From Streptomyces malaysiensis subsp. samsunensis (GTDB lineage Bacteria > Actinomycetota > Actinomycetes > Streptomycetales > Streptomycetaceae), in NCBI RefSeq assembly GCF_024519315.1, contig NZ_JANIIC010000003.1:248001-312000 (forward strand): 64,000 nt of DNA. Direction: 5' to 3'. This document shows, piece by piece, positions 23,874 through 32,509 of this stretch. Made by a program: the position numbers and the translations under genes. The notes below the pieces were generated by a model. The model saw nothing but the letters and a program-made list of their open reading frames with translations, had not been told where the DNA came from and made no database searches. Positions within the stretch are counted from its first letter, which is position 1; each line of letters begins with the position of its first letter.

Positions 23874-25181
23874 ATGCCCATGCCCGCAGTGGCGGCCGAG
23901 ACCCCCGCGCTCGCCCGTGAGAACGCCGTCTACCGCAAGGTCGTACGCCGCATCGTCCCCTTCCTCATCCTCTGCTACGTGGCGTCCTACCTGGACCGGG
24001 TCAACGTGGGCTTCGCGAAGCTCCAGATGTCCGATGACCTCGGGTTCAGCGAGGCGGCGTACGGCCTGGGGGCGGGCCTGTTCTTCATCGGCTACTTCCT
24101 GCTGGAGGTCCCCTCGAACCTGATGCTGCAACGCGTCGGGGCCCGCACCTGGATCGCCCGCATCATGATCAGCTGGGGCCTGGTCTCAGCGGCGTTCATG
24201 TTCGTCACCAACGAGGCGACGTTCTACGTACTCAGGTTTCTGCTCGGTGCGGCGGAGGCGGGGTTCTACCCGGGTGTGATCCTGTACTGCACCTACTGGT
24301 TCCCCTCGCACCGCCGGGCCCGGGTCATCGCGATGTTCATGTCGGCCATCCCGGTGGCGGGCATCTTCGGCAACCCGCTCTCCGGCTGGATCATGGACCA
24401 TTTCCAGGGTGTGAACGGATGGCGGGGCCGGCAGTGGATGTTCCTGCTGGAGGCGGCGCCCGCGCTTGTCATCGGTGTCATCACGCTCTTCTACCTCGAT
24501 GACGATGTGCGCGGCGCCAAGTGGCTGACCGATGAGGAGAAGGCCGTGGTCGAGCGGGCGGTCGCCGATGACACCGCGCACCAGACGGTGCGGAGCCGGG
24601 TCCGGGACGCCTTCCGTGAGCCCAGGGTGTGGCTGATGTGCCTCATCTACTTCTGCTTCGTGATGGGCCAGTACGCCCTGACCTTCTGGATGCCCTCGTT
24701 CGTGAAGTCCACCGGTATCGAGGGCAACTACGCGATCGGCGTGCTCAGCGCCGTGCCGTTCCTGGCCGCGCTCGTCGCCATGAACCTGTTCGGCCGTTCG
24801 GCGGACAGACGCCGCGAGCGCCGCTGGCACCTGGTCATACCGAGCCTCATGGGCGCCGTCGGGTTCTCGCTGGCCGCCGTCTGGAACGGATCGACCGCGC
24901 TGTCCCTGACCGCGCTGTCCGTCGCCGCGGCCGGGGTGCTGACCTGCGCTCCGCTGTTCTGGTCGCTCCCCACCGCATTCCTGGGCGGCACCGCGGCCGC
25001 GGCGGGACTCGCCATCATCAACTCGGTGGGCAACCTCGCCGGTTTCGTCAGTCCCTACATGATCGGCGCGATCAAGGACGCCACCGGTTCGGCGTCGATC
25101 CCGATGTACGTCCTGGCGTTCACCCTCGTCGCCGGCGCCGCCGCGGTGCTCACCACCAACAAGCACGTCGTCAACCGCTGA
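23874..25181 (+). CDS. MFS transporter, anion:cation symporter type, likely sugar-acid uptake
   Basis: A 435-residue, 12-segment major facilitator of the anion:cation symporter subfamily (GudP/phthalate-permease relatives), which import organic acids. The signature [17 protein letters not shown] in the first helix region and the conserved [23 protein letters not shown] stretch are typical. It sits between otnC and otnI in the four-carbon sugar-acid cluster, which points to tetronate (erythronate or threonate) uptake. The ATG at 23874 is used; a second ATG two codons on is possible. A short dyad (CCGGGAC-G-GTCCCGG) right after the stop could modulate downstream expression. Confidence 0.88.
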   Translation: MPMPAVAAETPALARENAVYRKVVRRIVPFLILCYVASYLDRVNVGFAKLQMSDDLGFSEAAYGLGAGLFFIGYFLLEVPSNLMLQRVGARTWIARIMISWGLVSAAFMFVTNEATFYVLRFLLGAAEAGFYPGVILYCTYWFPSHRRARVIAMFMSAIPVAGIFGNPLSGWIMDHFQGVNGWRGRQWMFLLEAAPALVIGVITLFYLDDDVRGAKWLTDEEKAVVERAVADDTAHQTVRSRVRDAFREPRVWLMCLIYFCFVMGQYALTFWMPSFVKSTGIEGNYAIGVLSAVPFLAALVAMNLFGRSADRRRERRWHLVIPSLMGAVGFSLAAVWNGSTALSLTALSVAAAGVLTCAPLFWSLPTAFLGGTAAAAGLAIINSVGNLAGFVSPYMIGAIKDATGSASIPMYVLAFTLVAGAAAVLTTNKHVVNR

Positions 25182-25215
25182 CCGGGACGGTCCCGGCCCG
25201 AACGCAGGAGCCAGC

Positions 25216-26040
25216 ATGCCGAGGTTCGCCGCGAACCTGTCCATGATGTACACCGAGCACGACTTCCTCGACCGCTTCGCCGCGGCGTCGGCGGACGGCT
25301 TCGAGGCCGTGGAGTACCTCTTCCCGTACCCGTACGACGCCACCGAGCTGCGCCGCAGGCTCGACGACCACGGTCTGCGGCAGGTGCTCTTCAACGCGCC
25401 TCCCGGCGCCTGGGAGTCCGGAGAGCGCGGGCTCGCGGCGCTGCCCGGACGCGAGGCGGAGCTGCGCTCGGGGATCGACCGGGCGCTGGAGTACGCGGCC
25501 GAGCTCAGCTGCCCGCGGGTGCATGTGATGGCCGGGCTGGTGGGACCGGCGGGCGCCACACCGGCGGAGCCGGCCAAGCCGGTTGAGGCAGCCGAGCACC
25601 GTGACACCTACCTGGCCAACCTCGCCTGGGCCGCGGAGCGGGCCGCCGCGGCGGGCGCGGACATCCTGATCGAGCCGATCAACGGCCGTGATATGCCGGG
25701 CTACTTCCTGAACCGCCAGTCCGAAGCGCACACCGTGGTACGGGAGGTGGCGGCCCCGAACCTCAAGGTGCAGCTCGACCTCTACCACTGCCAGATCGTC
25801 GAGGGCGACCTGACCACGACCCTGCGCCGGGACCTGCCCACCGGCCGGGTCGGTCACCTTCAGATCGCGGGCGTACCCGATCGCCATGAGCCCGACCGGG
25901 GCGAGCTCAACATCCGTCATCTGTTGGGGGTCATCGACGACCTGGGCTTCGACGGGTGGATCGGCTGTGAGTACATCCCCCGCGCCGGCACGAGCGAGGG
26001 CCTCGGCTGGCGCCACGACTACCGAGGAGACAACACATGA
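25216..26040 (+). CDS. otnI: 2-oxo-tetronate isomerase OtnI (hydroxypyruvate-isomerase family)
   Basis: A 274-residue TIM-barrel isomerase. OtnI interconverts 2-oxo-tetronate and 3-oxo-tetronate. Family marks are the start [24 protein letters not shown], the catalytic-glutamate strand [16 protein letters not shown], and the second glutamate in [10 protein letters not shown]. The gene follows the MFS gene by 34 bases with a GCAGGAG ribosome site, and its stop overlaps the denD start by 4 bases. Hydroxypyruvate isomerase activity is the main alternative, but the neighbours favour OtnI. Confidence 0.88.
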   Translation: MPRFAANLSMMYTEHDFLDRFAAASADGFEAVEYLFPYPYDATELRRRLDDHGLRQVLFNAPPGAWESGERGLAALPGREAELRSGIDRALEYAAELSCPRVHVMAGLVGPAGATPAEPAKPVEAAEHRDTYLANLAWAAERAAAAGADILIEPINGRDMPGYFLNRQSEAHTVVREVAAPNLKVQLDLYHCQIVEGDLTTTLRRDLPTGRVGHLQIAGVPDRHEPDRGELNIRHLLGVIDDLGFDGWIGCEYIPRAGTSEGLGWRHDYRGDNT

Positions 26041-27053
26041 GGATCGTCATCACGGGTGGCTTCGGCTTCCTGGGGCAGCGGGTCGCCGACGCGCTGCTCA
26101 CCACACGGACGTTCCGTGGTGCGCCGATCGACCGGCTGGTGCTCGCCGACCGTGTCGTGCCGTCCGGCTCGGCGGCGGCCGACCCCCTCGTGGACGTCGT
26201 ACGGGGCGACCTGGCGGACCGGCTCGACGAAGTGTTCGCGGAACCGGTGGATGTGCTGATCCACCTCGCCTCCGCGGTCTCGGCCGAATGCGAGGCCGAC
26301 TTCGACCTCGGGATGCGCACCAATGTGGACACCACCCGCGCGCTGCTCGAGGCCGCGCGGGCCCAGTCGGCCGCCGGCGGGCCGACGCCACGGGTGGTGT
26401 TCTCCAGCAGCGTCGCCGTCTACGGCTCCGATCCCGCGCTGCCGCTGCCGCCGGTCGTCAGCGAGTCCACCCTGCCCACACCGCGGTCGAGCTACGGGAT
26501 CCAGAAGCTCATCTGCGAGCAGCTGATCGCGGACTACACCCGCCGCGGCTTCCTCGACGGGCGCGTCGCCCGCCTGATGACCGTGTCCGTACGGCCGGGC
26601 AAGCCGAACGCGGCGGCCTCCGGCTTTCTGTCCGGCATCATCCGCGAACCGCTCGCGGGCCTCCCCGCCGTCTGTCCGGTCCACCCCGCTCTGAAAGTGG
26701 CCCTGGCCTCGCCACGGCGCACCGTCGAGGGCATCCTCCGCGTGGCCGAGGTGGAGCGCGGCGCCGGGCCCGGCCGGATCGACGGCGCGGTCCCGGTCAA
26801 CCTTCCGGCGCTCACGGTCTCGGTCGCCGACATCCTGAGCACACTGCGGCGGGTGGCCGGAGACGCCGTCGCCGACCTGGTGTCCATCGCGCCCGATCCC
26901 GGTGTCGAGGCCATCGTGGGCTCGTGGCCCGCCGCGTTCGACAACGCCCGCGCCGCCGCTCTCGGCCTGGCCCCCGACCCGGACTTCGCATCGGTGGTGC
27001 GCGACTACCTCGAAGACCACGCCGACGCGGTCGCGGGCGGTGCGCAGCGCTAG
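26037..27053 (+). CDS. denD: D-erythronate dehydrogenase DenD (SDR/epimerase family)
   Basis: A 338-residue NAD-dependent SDR-superfamily enzyme. The N-terminal nucleotide motif is TGGFGFLG (residues 6-13), and the catalytic Tyr-x-x-x-Lys is in [13 protein letters not shown]. The stretch [28 protein letters not shown] is characteristic of the DenD branch. DenD oxidises D-erythronate to 2-oxo-tetronate, the first step of the pathway that continues through OtnI, OtnK and OtnC to dihydroxyacetone phosphate. It overlaps otnI by 4 bases. With denD present and no threonate dehydrogenase visible, D-erythronate is the likely original substrate of the cluster. Confidence 0.87.
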   Translation: MRIVITGGFGFLGQRVADALLTTRTFRGAPIDRLVLADRVVPSGSAAADPLVDVVRGDLADRLDEVFAEPVDVLIHLASAVSAECEADFDLGMRTNVDTTRALLEAARAQSAAGGPTPRVVFSSSVAVYGSDPALPLPPVVSESTLPTPRSSYGIQKLICEQLIADYTRRGFLDGRVARLMTVSVRPGKPNAAASGFLSGIIREPLAGLPAVCPVHPALKVALASPRRTVEGILRVAEVERGAGPGRIDGAVPVNLPALTVSVADILSTLRRVAGDAVADLVSIAPDPGVEAIVGSWPAAFDNARAAALGLAPDPDFASVVRDYLEDHADAVAGGAQR

Positions 27054-27097
27054 CCGCCGGGGCGGTGCCGATCAGCGGTGCCGATAAACTGAAGACC

Positions 27098-27853
27098 ATG
27101 TTCTCCAAGGTGAGCGGTCCCGTGCGGCTCGCGGATCGGGTCGCGTCGATACTCTCGGAAGAGATCGAGTCGGGGCGGCTGGCCGAGGGCGACAAGCTCC
27201 CGACCGAGGTGGAGCTGGTCAAGCAGCTGGGCGTCAGCCGTACCGTCGTGCGCGAGGCCGTGTCCAGGCTCCGTAACGCGGGCCTGGTCGAAGCGCGTCA
27301 GGGGCTCGGTGTGTTCGTGATGCCGCGCCGCACCCGGCCGCTCGACCTGGAGGCCGAGACCGCCGAGGACACCAAGTCCAAGGTGCGGCAGATCGTGGAG
27401 GTGCGCCGCCCCATCGAGGGCGAGGCGGCGTACCTCGCCGCCACCCGCGCCACCCCGGCCGACCTCGCCCGGATGCGTCAGGCCCTGGAGGCCATCGACG
27501 TGGCGGTGGCGGCCGGTGGCGACGGTGTGGACGAGGATCTCGCCTTCCACCGCTCCATCGCCGAATCGACCGGCAACGCGGTGATGCTCTCGACGCTGCG
27601 CTACCTCGGCGAGGTGCTGCGCGGCGGAATCCGCGTCACGCGCGCGAACGAAGCGCGCCGCGGCGACTTCCTCGAAGCGGTCCGGCGGGAGCACCACGCG
27701 ATCCTGGCCGCCATCGAGGCCCGCGACGCCGAGGCGGCGCGCGACGCGGCGCTGCTCCATCTGAGGCACGCGGCGTCCCGGCTCCAGGACGCGGACGACG
27801 GGTTCTGGACCGAGACCGAGAACCTCGAGGTGGATCTCGACGCCGCGCCCTGA
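27098..27853 (+). CDS. FadR-type GntR regulator of the sugar-acid cluster
   Basis: A 251-residue GntR-family repressor. The winged helix-turn-helix covers about residues 10-75 (DKLPTEVELVKQLGVSRTVVREAVSRLRNAGLV, then ARQGLGVFV). The C-terminal helical FCD ligand domain has metal-binding-type residues DLAFHRSIAESTGN and HHAILAAIEARD. I use the ATG at 27098 because the helix-turn-helix begins just after it; the frame is open far upstream within denD, but that is not coding. It lies 44 bases after denD, so it probably autoregulates and controls the cluster in response to a tetronate. Confidence 0.9.
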   Translation: MFSKVSGPVRLADRVASILSEEIESGRLAEGDKLPTEVELVKQLGVSRTVVREAVSRLRNAGLVEARQGLGVFVMPRRTRPLDLEAETAEDTKSKVRQIVEVRRPIEGEAAYLAATRATPADLARMRQALEAIDVAVAAGGDGVDEDLAFHRSIAESTGNAVMLSTLRYLGEVLRGGIRVTRANEARRGDFLEAVRREHHAILAAIEARDAEAARDAALLHLRHAASRLQDADDGFWTETENLEVDLDAAP

Positions 27854-27888
27854 GACGCGATGCGGTGCTGGGACGCGATGCGCTGCTG
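27854..27888 (+). repeat. Short tandem duplication after the GntR gene
   Basis: GACGCGATGCGGTGCTG (27854-27870) and GACGCGATGCGCTGCTG (27872-27888) are 17-base units with one mismatch, set one base apart. The rest of the 85-base gap to the convergent WYL gene shows further GCGATG/CGATGC motifs but no hairpin that I trust. Confidence 0.6.
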
Positions 27889-27938
27889 AGGCCCGATGAG
27901 CGGCACGCTCCCGAGGCACGATGCCCGGCGCCCATCAC

Positions 27939-28955
27939 TCATCGGCTCGAAGGTGGCGGCGTGGGCTCGGCGGGTCCGCCCGCCGCGTCGGCGTAGCGGC
28001 GGGCCAGATGGGCGAAGGCGTCCTTGAGTTCGGCCGGGCCAACGACCTCGATATCGGCGTCGAACCTGCCGATGGTGGCGGCCAGTCCGGGCCATGACCA
28101 CGCGCCCAGGACGAGCCGGCAGCGGTCCGGGCCGAGTTCCTCCACGACTCCGTCGTGGGCGAAGGGGGAGACGTCGGCGGCGGGGAGGTCGAGGATCACC
28201 TCGCCCCGGCAGGGCCAGCCGCCGGGGCCGTCGGAGCCCTGGAACCGGCCGGCCACGAAGGCGGCCACCTCCCCTCCGGGCACTTCACGCGGGGTGAAGC
28301 GGGGCCCGGTGGGGGTGCGCGGGGTGATGCGGTCGACGCGGAAGGTGCGCCAGTCCTCGCGGTCGAGGTCCCATGCGACGAGATACCAGCGCCCGCCCCG
28401 GGTGACGAGGTGGTGCGGCTGTGCCCGGCGCGGTGGCGCCGTGGCGGGGCCGTCGTCGCCGACCCGGGCCGATGTGTAGTCGAAGCGCAGCACCTCGCGG
28501 GCGCGGACGGCCGCGCTGAGTGTCATCAGAACCCGCGGGTCGACCCGCGGTTGCGGCCGGGCCCCCGCGTGTTCGACGGCGGTGATCCGGAGGGCGTCGA
28601 CGCGATGGCGCAGCCGTGCGGGCATCACCTGCCGGACGGTGCTCAGCGCACGGGCCGCCGCCTCCTCGATTCCCGCCCCGGTGGCGGTGGCGGTCTGAAG
28701 CGCCACCGTGAGCGCCACGGCCTGGTCGTCGTCGAACAGCAGCGGTGGCAGTTCCGTACCGGCGCCGAGCCGGTAACCCCCGTCGGGGCCCTTGGTGGCC
28801 ACGATGGGGTAGCCGAGCTCGCGCAGCCGGTCGACATCGCGGCGCACGGTGCGCGGGCTGACCTCCAGCCGCTCGGCCAGCAGCTGCCCCGGCCAGTCCC
28901 GGCGCGCCTGGAGCAGCGAGAGCAGGGAGAGCAGTCGCGCTGAGGTCTTCGGCAT
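27939..28955 (-). CDS. YafY-type WYL-domain transcriptional regulator
   Basis: A 338-residue regulator with an N-terminal DeoR-like winged helix (RLLSLLSLLQARRDWPGQLLAERLEVSPRTVRRDVDRLRELG) and a C-terminal WYL ligand-sensing domain (TRGGRWYLVAWDLDREDWRTFRVDRI). A WCX-type C-terminal extension follows. I use the ATG giving MPKTSARLL; an upstream ATG ten codons earlier is in frame. It is transcribed divergently from the DinB-like gene across about 100 bases, an arrangement seen often in Streptomyces. It probably controls that neighbour. Confidence 0.9.
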   Translation of the reverse strand: MPKTSARLLSLLSLLQARRDWPGQLLAERLEVSPRTVRRDVDRLRELGYPIVATKGPDGGYRLGAGTELPPLLFDDDQAVALTVALQTATATGAGIEEAAARALSTVRQVMPARLRHRVDALRITAVEHAGARPQPRVDPRVLMTLSAAVRAREVLRFDYTSARVGDDGPATAPPRRAQPHHLVTRGGRWYLVAWDLDREDWRTFRVDRITPRTPTGPRFTPREVPGGEVAAFVAGRFQGSDGPGGWPCRGEVILDLPAADVSPFAHDGVVEELGPDRCRLVLGAWSWPGLAATIGRFDADIEVVGPAELKDAFAHLARRYADAAGGPAEPTPPPSSR

Positions 28956-29056
28956 GACTCCCATTCTGCCGCCAGTAGCGGCCACGACCTGTCCGCTTCC
29001 CCTGCCACTGTTGTCTCCGTCAGAGCAACCGGAACGACCAGAAGGACCCGATCACC

Positions 29057-29752
29057 GTGACCGCCACCACCACACCCTCCGCCGAGCTCGACAGCGAGCG
29101 GGCCGATCTGCTCGCCGAGCTCGCCGCCGCGCGATCCGCCCTCACCAAGACGGTGCGCGGGCTCGGCGACCAGCAGGCCGGCGAGCGCCCGACGGTCAGC
29201 ACGCTCTGTCTGGGCGGGCTGATCAAGCACGTCGCGGCCATCGAGGAAGGATGGCTGCGCTTCGTACTCGAAGGCCCGTCGGCGCTGCGCTTCGACCTGC
29301 CCGACGGTGTCACCTGGGCCGACCTCGCGGCCGGTACCGCACGGGAGATCCCGCAGTGGGCGATCGACAACCAGAACAACTTCCAGATGCTGCCCGGTGA
29401 CACGCTGGCCGGGATCCTCCAGCGCTACGAGGAGGTCGCCGCCCGGAGCGAGGAGATCATCACCACCGTGCCCGATCTGTCGGCGACGCATCCGCTGCCG
29501 GAGGCGCCCTGGAACGAGCCGGGGGCGGCGCACAGCGTGCGCCGGGTGCTGATGCACGTCATCGCGGAGACCGCCCAGCACGCCGGGCACGCGGACCTCA
29601 TCCGCGAGTCGCTCGACGGGCAGAAGTCCAGCCGACCGACGACCGGACCTCCTCGGAGCCGCGCCGGTGACGGACGTCACCGGCGCGGCTCCGGAACCCA
29701 GGAGCCAGGGAACCCAAGAACCAAGGAACCGAAGGGAACGGCGCGACCGTGA
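29057..29752 (+). CDS. DinB-superfamily protein with an unusual C-terminal extension
   Basis: A 231-residue DinB/YfiT-like four-helix protein (the family may act as metal-dependent thiol S-transferases). The histidine positions that bind metal in this fold are visible: LIKHVAAIEEGW, then MHVIAETAQHAGHADLIRESLDG. Relatives normally stop shortly after RESLDG; here the frame runs 40 residues further through a perfect 18-base-stem hairpin (29654-29693), giving a basic, low-complexity tail. The tail therefore looks like read-through produced by loss of the original stop. It is divergent from the WYL regulator and is followed by an AlkZ-like gene fragment. Confidence 0.82.
   Translation: MTATTTPSAELDSERADLLAELAAARSALTKTVRGLGDQQAGERPTVSTLCLGGLIKHVAAIEEGWLRFVLEGPSALRFDLPDGVTWADLAAGTAREIPQWAIDNQNNFQMLPGDTLAGILQRYEEVAARSEEIITTVPDLSATHPLPEAPWNEPGAAHSVRRVLMHVIAETAQHAGHADLIRESLDGQKSSRPTTGPPRSRAGDGRHRRGSGTQEPGNPRTKEPKGTARP
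29654..29693. terminator. Perfect long hairpin lying inside the 3' end of the DinB frame
   Basis: Arms 29654-29671 and 29676-29693 (CGGAGCCGCGCCGGTGAC against its complement) form an 18-base stem with a GGAC loop. This is a strong terminator shape. It lies within the open frame of the DinB-like gene, about 60 bases before that frame's stop. Confidence 0.75.
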
Positions 29753-29768
29753 AGACGCGTGAGCCGGG

Positions 29769-30143
29769 GAGCTGGTCACCTTCCGCGATGAACGCGGCCG
29801 GGAGCTGTTCGACCTCCCCGGCGCGCCACGCCCCGACCCCGACACGCCCGCGCCGGTGCGGTTCCTGCCCGCGTTCGACAACGCGATCCTCGGTTACCAC
29901 GACCGCGGCCGGATCATCGACGACGCCCACCGCGGCCTTTCGGTGGCCGGGGAGCGCGTTGTGCTGGTGGACGGCCGGGTGGCCGCGACCTGGACCGTCG
30001 ACGCCGGCACCGTGGCCGTCACCCCGCTGGGCCGCCTCTCCCCCGCCGACCGCACCGCGGTGGCCGAGGAGGGGCGGGAACTGGCGTCGTTCCTCTCCGA
30101 CGGCGAAAGCCATCGCGTAAGCGTCGCCGCCTCGCCAGGCTGA
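29769..30143 (+). pseudogene. C-terminal fragment of an AlkZ-like winged-helix DNA-binding protein
   Basis: About 124 codons encode the C-terminal part of the family of winged-helix proteins related to DNA glycosylase AlkZ/YcaQ: ELVTFRDERGRELFDLPGA, RPDPDTPAPVRFLPAFDNAIL, HDRGRIIDD, then GERVVLVDGRVAATWTV. Full-length relatives have about 250 additional N-terminal residues, and these are absent. No start codon with a ribosome site opens this frame near its beginning. The fragment abuts the end of the DinB frame, consistent with a deletion that removed the 5' part of this gene. Confidence 0.75.
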
Positions 30144-30177
30144 GCGGTTCCGTCCCGTGCCGCCGCCGCGCGCGGGC

Positions 30178-30219
30178 GTTCACGGGGCCGCCCGGTGGGC
30201 GGTGTTCACGGGGCCGCCC
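30178..30219 (+). repeat. Direct repeat of 16 bases between gene fragment and acyltransferase
   Basis: GTTCACGGGGCCGCCC occurs at 30178-30193 and again at 30204-30219, and a weaker third copy (GCTCACCGGGGCGCCC) follows. It lies in the gap downstream of the acyltransferase gene, which is on the other strand. It may be a slipped-strand expansion. Confidence 0.55.
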
Positions 30220-30248
30220 CGTCAGCGGTGCTCACCGGGGCGCCCCGG

Positions 30249-31481
30249 TCAGGGAGTCGGGTCCTCCTGGCGCAAGGACGCGGTCCGGTCGTCCGGCGTG
30301 GCGGGGCGCGCGGTCGGCGAGGAACGGCCGCCGGGGCGGGCGAAACGGCGCATCATCGGCACCTCGACCCCGCGCCACAGCAGCAGCGACACCGCCACGC
30401 ACAGCGCCGATACCGCCACGGACAACACCGTGGCGGTCACGGTGTCGAACGTCCGCCGGTCCAGCAGTACCCGGATCGCGTACAGCACCGGGAAGTGGAC
30501 CATGTAGAGCGCGAACGACGCCTCGCCCAGCAGCACCAGGCCGCGACGGCCCAGCCGGCTCTCCCGGCCCTGGATGTCGCGGGTGGCGAGGGCCGGGATC
30601 AGGGCGGCCACCGGCAGACAGGTCGCCGCTCCCCATACGTACTCCTCCGGCAACTCCGGCCGCACCGCGAAGACCGCCGCCAGGGCGAGCAGCGGCCAGG
30701 CGGGGCGGAGCGCCGGCCAGCGGTCCAGCTGGACCGCCCGGGCGAGCACCAGCCCGAGGATGAACTCCAGCAGCCGCACCGGAGGGAAGAAGTAGATCAG
30801 CCACCAGCGCTCGGTCGACAGCGGTGACCAACTCCCCGGGGCCGCCTCGTCGGTGACGGCCATGGCCACCATCGGCATCGTCACCACCGCCCCCGCCACC
30901 AGGGCGATCACCGGCCACAGCAGCCGCGCCGGGACCGCCCGCACCGGCCGGATCAGCAGGGGGAAGAGGAGGTAGAAGAACGCCTCGCACGAGATGGACC
31001 ACGTCACCGGATTGACACTGCTGAAATCGGTCATGGCCGGAACCCAGGCGTGTACCAGAAGCAGATTCCGGACCGCCTCCCCCAGCCCCGGATCCGGCAC
31101 CGGAAGCGATGCGGCGGTGCCCGTCACCATGAGCAGACCCAGCATCAAGGCCCAGGTCACCGCGTGGTTGGGGAAGATCTTCACCACTCGGCGGCGCCAG
31201 AACCCGAGGGCGGTGTCGGACGGGGACGCGTTCCACGCCAGCACAAAGCCGCTGAGGAGGAAGAACGAGGAAACCGCCGCCGCGCTCGCCATGGACGAGG
31301 CGTCGGCGGCCTCGTAGACCCCCTGGGCCTCGAAGAATCGGCCCAGCGTCAGCACATGGCCCGCCAACACCACACCGGCCAGCAGAAAGCGAAGCCCCGT
31401 CAACGACGGCAGCCGATCGCCACGCGGTAACACACCGGCCACAGGAGACCCCTCCCCATACGAAGCAGGCACAGCACCCAC
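30249..31481 (-). CDS. Acyltransferase-3 family membrane protein
   Basis: A 410-residue integral membrane protein of the OafA/YrhL acyltransferase-3 family with about ten hydrophobic segments. Family marks are the N-terminal SLTGLRFLLAGVVLAGHVL, the pair FFLLSGFVLAWN and FWRRRVVKIFPNH, and NPVTWSISCEAFFYLLFPLL. These proteins transfer acyl groups (often acetyl) to extracellular sugars, lipids or antibiotics. The proline- and arginine-rich C-terminal tail is probably cytoplasmic. There is no close functional partner nearby, so the acceptor is unknown. Confidence 0.9.
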   Translation of the reverse strand: MGAVPASYGEGSPVAGVLPRGDRLPSLTGLRFLLAGVVLAGHVLTLGRFFEAQGVYEAADASSMASAAAVSSFFLLSGFVLAWNASPSDTALGFWRRRVVKIFPNHAVTWALMLGLLMVTGTAASLPVPDPGLGEAVRNLLLVHAWVPAMTDFSSVNPVTWSISCEAFFYLLFPLLIRPVRAVPARLLWPVIALVAGAVVTMPMVAMAVTDEAAPGSWSPLSTERWWLIYFFPPVRLLEFILGLVLARAVQLDRWPALRPAWPLLALAAVFAVRPELPEEYVWGAATCLPVAALIPALATRDIQGRESRLGRRGLVLLGEASFALYMVHFPVLYAIRVLLDRRTFDTVTATVLSVAVSALCVAVSLLLWRGVEVPMMRRFARPGGRSSPTARPATPDDRTASLRQEDPTP

Positions 31482-31567
31482 GAGCCTGCCCGTCGCACCG
31501 CCCCGGCCCCAAGACCGCCCCTACGGGAACATCCACGCGAACACCACCACCCCCGGGAGGACTCGCG

Positions 31568-32488
31568 TCAGTGCGAGGCCGGGGGCACGGGCGAGAGCCG
31601 GTAGGCGTTCCCGTCGGTGATCACATGACCGCCGGTGGGCGGCGGGAAGTGGGTGCCCAGCAGAAGGGTGCCCGTATCGGCGAGGGAGCCCAGAAGCTCG
31701 CGGCGGGTGGCCTCGGACTGCTCGGGGGCGATGTCCACGCACGAGCCGATGGCGGGATGGGCGAGCTGGACGGGGTGGTGAACACAGTCGCCGGTGATCA
31801 GCGCCCTCTCGCCGTGGCTGTCAAGCTGGAGGGCGATATGGCCGGGGGTGTGCCCGGGTGTGGGGATCAGCCGCAGCCCGGGGGCGACCTCGGTGCCCCC
31901 GGCCGGGACGTCGACCAAGTCGAGCAGTCCCGCGTCCTCGACCGGCGTCACGGAGTCATGGAACATCCGCGCACGCGGTTCGTCCATGTCGTAGGACGCC
32001 CAGAACTCACGCTCCGTACGGGAAGTGAGGTAGCGCGCCCGGGGAAAGGTGGGCACCCATGCGCCGTCCACCTCATGGGTGTTCCAGCCGACGTGGTCGG
32101 TGTGCAGATGGGTGAGGATCACCAGGTCGACGGATTCCGGAGGGAACCCGGCGGCGGTGAGCCGCTCCAGGTAGTCGGTACGCAGATCGTGCCAGGCCGG
32201 GTTGGCCCGCGTCTTGCCGTTGCCTATGCCGGTGTCGACCAGGACCCGCGCCCCGGCCACCTCGAAGGCGAAGCTGTGGCTGTCGAGGCGCAGGATGCCC
32301 CGCTGGTCGGCGAAGTCGGGGCGCAGCCAGTCCTGTTGGGCGACCACGTCGGCGGTGGCGCCGGGCAGCAGCCACGGCCCGGTCCGCGGTGGCAGCAGCA
32401 CCTCCTCGATGCGGTGGACGGCGATGTCGCCCACGGCCCAGAAGGGGATGGTGTGCGGCGCGCGCGTGCTGGCGTGCGGTGTGCGCAT
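31568..32488 (-). CDS. Metallo-beta-lactamase-fold hydrolase
   Basis: A 306-residue MBL-fold enzyme. The zinc motif THLHTDHVGWN is complete, with further ligands in TPGHTPGHIALQL, TGDCVHHP and GTHFPPP. The spacing resembles the lactonase/arylsulphatase-like branch rather than beta-lactamases. It has no signal peptide. The gene starts 21 bases downstream of the MFS stop on the same strand, so the two probably form one transcript and may act on the same compound (hydrolysis plus export). The substrate is unknown. Confidence 0.9.
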   Translation of the reverse strand: MRTPHASTRAPHTIPFWAVGDIAVHRIEEVLLPPRTGPWLLPGATADVVAQQDWLRPDFADQRGILRLDSHSFAFEVAGARVLVDTGIGNGKTRANPAWHDLRTDYLERLTAAGFPPESVDLVILTHLHTDHVGWNTHEVDGAWVPTFPRARYLTSRTEREFWASYDMDEPRARMFHDSVTPVEDAGLLDLVDVPAGGTEVAPGLRLIPTPGHTPGHIALQLDSHGERALITGDCVHHPVQLAHPAIGSCVDIAPEQSEATRRELLGSLADTGTLLLGTHFPPPTGGHVITDGNAYRLSPVPPASH

Positions 32489-32509
32489 GGTGTGTCGTCT
32501 CCTTGGTGT

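Noticed and set aside
25886-27853. A 655-codon open frame ending in the GntR regulator
   Set aside because: Its first 400 codons are an out-of-frame reading of denD; only the part from 27098 on is a real protein.
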